The notes below the pieces were generated by a model, which searched no databases, had not been told where the DNA came from, and saw only the letters and a program-made list of their open reading frames with translations. DNA of 64,000 nt from Chloroflexota bacterium (GTDB lineage: Bacteria > Chloroflexota > Dehalococcoidia > Lucifugimonadales > UBA3495). Of this stretch, positions 60,753 to 64,000 are shown one piece after another. The stretch's first letter is position 1, and the number at the start of each line of letters is the position of its first letter. The translations under genes and the position numbers were made by a program. The DNA is taken from the NCBI GenBank assembly GCA_028873965.1, contig JAPPMU010000052.1:59223-123222 (forward strand), read 5' to 3'.

Positions 60753-63700
60753 ATGCCAAGCACCCTGTTCAGCCAATCCTACCTGGAAGCCGGCCTGCGG
60801 GAAACGGAAGAATACCAGCAGATAAGCCCACAAATCCTTTCCCATTTCGGCCAGGATTTGCGCGCTCCGTACAACGCTTTCATCCGGTCGTATCAAGCGT
60901 CCAACGAAGCGCAGATTGAGGACGCCCTCATCCGCCCCGTGCTGAATGCGCTGGGCTGGAGTTACCTGCCCCAGCAGCCCATTCCGGTCAGCGGCAAGAC
61001 GCCTGATTACATGCTGTTCGCGGATGATGACGCCCGCGCCGCGTTCACCGGCGCTGGCGATATTTCGCATTATCCACTGGCGCCGGCCGAAGCGAAAGCC
61101 TGGGGAACCGATCTTGACCAGCGCGCCGGGACGCTCAGTCCCAGCGCGCAGATACAGGATTACCTGCGGCAATTCTGGCAGTCCACGTCGGGCCGCGTGA
61201 AGTGGGGCATCCTGACCAACGGGGAAACCTGGCGGCTGTACCGGGCCACCGGAACCGGGCCCGACGGGAAGTTCCACCAAACCCAGGACGCCTGGTTCGA
61301 ACTCAAGCTCGGCGAGTGCGTCAGCGACGCCGGCAGACAGCAGCGCCGGCAGTTCCTTCTTTTCTTCCACCGGGATGCCTTTCGCGTCGGCGACGACGGC
61401 TTTTGCTTCCTCGACCGGGCCCTGGCCGGGGCCGCCGACTACGTTCAGACGGTGGTGAACACGCTCACGGATGCCGTGTTCGAGGTAGTTTATCCGCAAC
61501 TCATCGAGGCGTTCTACCAGGCCGCCCCGGACGCAGACCCCGATACAATACAGGAAGCGTCCCTGACGCTGCTGTATCGCCTGCTGTTCCTGATGTACGC
61601 CGAAGACCGTAGGCTGCTGCCCGTCGGAAACGAGCGTTACGATCAGGTCAGTCTGCGCGCCCTGCGCCGGACGATGCTGGACCGATTCGCGGCGAACGAG
61701 CCTTTCACCTCCCGCGTTCCCGTCTATTGGCTGCGTTTGCAGGAACTCTTTGAGTGGATTGACGACGGCCAGGCCGACATACCGCTGCCCGCGTACAACG
61801 GCGGCCTGTTCAACCGGCATCGCCCGGAACTGCTGACCCGGGTGCAGTTGTCCGACGCCCGCTTGACCAGCATCATCAACAGCCTGGGCGCGGCGGCGGT
61901 CAACGGCTCCGCCGAAAAAGTGCTGGTCAACTTCCGCGACTTGGCCGTGGAGCAGTTGGGTACCCTGTACGAACGCCTGTTGGAGCGTCGCCCGGTGATA
62001 CGGGACGGCCAGGTCTCGGCCCAGCTCCAGCCCTACGCCCGTAAGGACTCTGGCAGTTACTACACTCCGCCCGAACTGGTGCGGCTCATCGTGGAACAGA
62101 CCCTCGGGCCGTTGGTTGCGGAGCGCGAAGAGCGGTTCCGGGAGCTGGCGGTGTCGTTGGCGTCGGACACCCGGGATTTCGACCCCCGCCGCCGTGAGCT
62201 CACAGCCGCCGACCCGGCCGAGTCTGTCCTGCAACTCAAAACGCTGGACCCGGCCATGGGCAGCGGTCATTTCCTGGTGGATGCCCTGAACTATCTCACC
62301 GGCGAGATTGACCGGCTGGCCGGCCTCGGCGCGGAGGTTGCCACTTGGCTGCCCGATAACGATCCCTACGTATCCCCGCTGGAAACCCGCATCGCCGGTA
62401 TCAGAAAGGAGCTGCAACGGCAGGCCGCCGCCGGCGGATGGGAAGTCGGCGCGGAAAGCCTGTCGGACCGAGCCATCATACGCCGCATGGTATTGAAACG
62501 CTGCATCTACGGTGTTGACCTCAACCCCCTGGCGGTGGAACTGGCCAAGATGTCCCTGTGGCTGCACAGCTTCACCGTGGGCGCGCCCCTGTCCTTCCTG
62601 GACCACCATCTGCGCTGCGGCGACGCGCTGGTGGGCGGCTGGCTGGCGCAAACGGCGGAGGACATCCAGACCGCCGGCGGAGCCTTCGCCAATTACGTTT
62701 TCTCCGGCATGACCGCCGCCGCCCAGGGCATCCGCGCCATCGAGGAAATCGACGACGCTGACATCAGCGAGGTCAAGGAATCGGAAGAGCTATTCCGGGC
62801 GATGGAACAGACCACTGCGCCAATCCGCCGGACGCTCAACTTCTTCGCCGGCCTGCGCTGGATGGCCGCCGGCAACAGCAACCGCCCGCTGTCCCTGCGC
62901 CAGCCCCGGCAACTGCGCGGTCAGATCGGTGAACAGCACGCCGCCGGCGTGCAATGGTGGTCATCGCAGGATCACAACGCGCTGATCAGCCTCGCGCAGA
63001 ATGGGCCGGACGGCTTATCAGAGGCGGACCGCCAGGTTGACGGCTTTGATTTCACCGGCTTCGGGCACTTCATCGCCCTGTGGCGAGAAACCCGGCAACT
63101 GGCGGAAGAACGGCGCATGTTCCACTGGGAGTTGGCCTTCCCCGGCGTGTTCGACGGCTGGAACCCCCGAACCGGCGGCTTTGACGCCGTAATCGGCAAC
63201 CCGCCCTGGGAGCGGGTCAAGCTTCAGGAAGTCGAATGGTTCGCCCCCGAAACCCGCCGGCCGGCCATCGCCCACGCCACCCCGGCTTCCCGCCGCCGGG
63301 CGATGATCGCCCAACTGGAAAACGACGGCGATCCTCTGCACGCCGACTATGCCCACGCCCTCGACCTCGCCGATACCATGTTGCAGTACGGGCGCGCCGG
63401 CGGCGACTACCCCATGCTGGGCGGCGGCGACGCCAACCTGTACCGCCTGTTTGTGGAACGCGCTACTGCTGCCGCCCACCCCGACGGCATCGTGGCTCTG
63501 CTGACCCCTTCGGGCATCTACGGCGACCAGTCGGCGGCCAAGTTCTTCGGCAAGCTGACCGACGAAAAGCGCCTGCTGGCCCTGTATGACTTCGAGAACC
63601 GGCGCGGACCCGACGCCAGCCAGTTCTTCCCCGATGTGGACAGTCGGTTCAAGTTTTGCACCATGTTAATGGGCGGCGCACAGCGCACTTCCGACGAGCT

Positions 63701-63788
63701 GCCGGCCGGTTTCCTGCTGCACGCCCCCCGGGGGACACCGAACCGGAACGACTCATCACGCTGCAACCGTCGGACTTTGCGCTGGTAA
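60753..63788 (+). CDS. Type IIG (Eco57I-like) restriction enzyme/DNA methyltransferase, frame interrupted near 3' end
   Basis: A 1011-residue reading frame of a combined nuclease-methylase. The N-terminal nuclease domain has TPDYMLF (Asp, about residue 86) and AEAKAW (Glu-x-Lys, about residue 112), a PD-(D/E)xK site. The N6-adenine methylase has motif [16 protein letters not shown] (about residue 499), a [17 protein letters not shown] segment and motif [12 protein letters not shown] (about residue 816). The last 18 codons after the C6G5 run at 63724-63734 do not look like the family; the correct continuation is in another frame (next entry). Start ATG 60753, with CCGGA upstream. It should cut and methylate the same asymmetric site. 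The end of the protein lies beyond the window. Confidence 0.92.
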   Translation: MPSTLFSQSYLEAGLRETEEYQQISPQILSHFGQDLRAPYNAFIRSYQASNEAQIEDALIRPVLNALGWSYLPQQPIPVSGKTPDYMLFADDDARAAFTGAGDISHYPLAPAEAKAWGTDLDQRAGTLSPSAQIQDYLRQFWQSTSGRVKWGILTNGETWRLYRATGTGPDGKFHQTQDAWFELKLGECVSDAGRQQRRQFLLFFHRDAFRVGDDGFCFLDRALAGAADYVQTVVNTLTDAVFEVVYPQLIEAFYQAAPDADPDTIQEASLTLLYRLLFLMYAEDRRLLPVGNERYDQVSLRALRRTMLDRFAANEPFTSRVPVYWLRLQELFEWIDDGQADIPLPAYNGGLFNRHRPELLTRVQLSDARLTSIINSLGAAAVNGSAEKVLVNFRDLAVEQLGTLYERLLERRPVIRDGQVSAQLQPYARKDSGSYYTPPELVRLIVEQTLGPLVAEREERFRELAVSLASDTRDFDPRRRELTAADPAESVLQLKTLDPAMGSGHFLVDALNYLTGEIDRLAGLGAEVATWLPDNDPYVSPLETRIAGIRKELQRQAAAGGWEVGAESLSDRAIIRRMVLKRCIYGVDLNPLAVELAKMSLWLHSFTVGAPLSFLDHHLRCGDALVGGWLAQTAEDIQTAGGAFANYVFSGMTAAAQGIRAIEEIDDADISEVKESEELFRAMEQTTAPIRRTLNFFAGLRWMAAGNSNRPLSLRQPRQLRGQIGEQHAAGVQWWSSQDHNALISLAQNGPDGLSEADRQVDGFDFTGFGHFIALWRETRQLAEERRMFHWELAFPGVFDGWNPRTGGFDAVIGNPPWERVKLQEVEWFAPETRRPAIAHATPASRRRAMIAQLENDGDPLHADYAHALDLADTMLQYGRAGGDYPMLGGGDANLYRLFVERATAAAHPDGIVALLTPSGIYGDQSAAKFFGKLTDEKRLLALYDFENRRGPDASQFFPDVDSRFKFCTMLMGGAQRTSDELPAGFLLHAPRGTPNRNDSSRCNRRTLRW

Positions 63789-63880
63789 ACCCCAACACCC
63801 GCACCGCGCCCATCTTCCTCAGTAGTCGGGACGCCGACATCGTTCTGGACATCTATCGCAACCACCCGGTCTTTGACGCT
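63735..63880 (+). pseudogene. Out-of-frame continuation of the type IIG enzyme
   Basis: From 63735 the frame shifted by one base reads [20 protein letters not shown], then NTRTAPIFLSSRDADIVLDI and YRNHPVFDAE, a typical continuation of this enzyme family (the 'NPNT-x-T-x-P-(I/V)F' block). Adding one G to the G5 run at 63730-63734 would join the two parts into HAPRGDTEPER. So the break is a single-base deletion, by sequencing error, mutation or phase variation. Confidence 0.85.
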
Positions 63881-64000
63881 GAAAATAAAAATTTCGAATC
63901 GCCTGTCGTTAGTAAATTAGGCGGGGGGGCCCAGGACCAACAAAAAACGCCCATTATTGCAACGACCGCACACGAACGAAAAACGACCAAAAAAAGTTGA
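63881..64000. other. A/T-rich, probably unreliable sequence at the window end
   Basis: The last 120 bases become suddenly A/T-rich with A-runs and a G7 run, and the translation (NKNFESPVVSKLGGG, then DQQKTPIIATTAHERKTTKKS) no longer matches the enzyme family, although this is where the methylase should continue. This looks like low-quality read ends or a chimeric join, not biology. Confidence 0.6.

Noticed and set aside
59880..62651. A 923-codon open reading frame on the minus strand
   Set aside because: It is antisense to the acyl-CoA dehydrogenase-like and type IIG genes, which have clear motifs. Long antisense frames are expected from GC-rich codon bias, and its translation shows no family pattern.

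Overview
This is a 64 kb, gene-dense, GC-rich bacterial chromosome segment. I found no rRNA, tRNA, CRISPR array, integrase or transposase. The gene mix suggests an uncultured Chloroflexota bacterium of the Dehalococcoidia/SAR202 type: CaiB/BaiF CoA-transferase, LLM-class flavin oxidoreductase, acyl-CoA dehydrogenase, N-acyl-D-amino-acid deacylase, VOC and carboxymuconolactone-decarboxylase proteins, Uma2 paralogues and an MshA-like glycosyltransferase. This placement rests on gene content only and is moderate in confidence.

Layout. 1-4.8 kb: truncated Gfo/Idh/MocA oxidoreductase, then a SNF2 helicase + SWIM zinc-finger operon (minus strand). 4.9-7.8 kb: coupled amidohydrolase-Nudix-amidotransferase operon. 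7.8-10.4 kb: an unknown protein, a retropepsin/DUF5678-like pair and a carboxymuconolactone decarboxylase-like protein. 10.4-14.6 kb: oxidative pentose phosphate operon pgi-gnd-zwf. 14.7-19.4 kb: alpha/beta hydrolase and a heterodimeric ABC exporter. 19.6-31.9 kb: argS, hisF-HAD-hisIE, hisS, two paralogous two-helix membrane proteins (one immediately upstream of hisF, one of hisS), CaiB, polyprenyl synthase and small accessory genes. 32-38.5 kb: metG, an S9 peptidase, an HTH/HEPN-like pair, and an amidase with a GatC-like small subunit. 38.6-47 kb: an MshA-like glycosyltransferase/DUF502/PIG-L group, FemAB-like acetyltransferase, folE-thrC-hom and a secreted-type foldase. 47-48.9 kb: rpsF-ssb-rpsR, with unusual low-complexity tails on S6 and S18, behind a strong promoter. 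49-52.9 kb: alpha-E/ATP-grasp pair and an LLM oxidoreductase. 53.2-60.7 kb: a plus-strand sulfur-oxidation-like block (cysteine dioxygenase-like, four-domain rhodanese, sulfite-oxidase-like molybdoenzyme) interleaved with three Uma2 paralogues and followed by an acyl-CoA-dehydrogenase-like flavoprotein. 60.75-64 kb: a type IIG restriction-methyltransferase whose frame breaks in a C6G5 run, followed by an A/T-rich, probably unreliable contig end.

Most of the window is housekeeping and central metabolism. The least explained parts are the duplicated membrane proteins in front of hisF and hisS, the retropepsin/DUF5678-like pair, the HTH/HEPN-like pair, the sulfur/Uma2 block, and a family of about 95-bp imperfect palindromes present three times.
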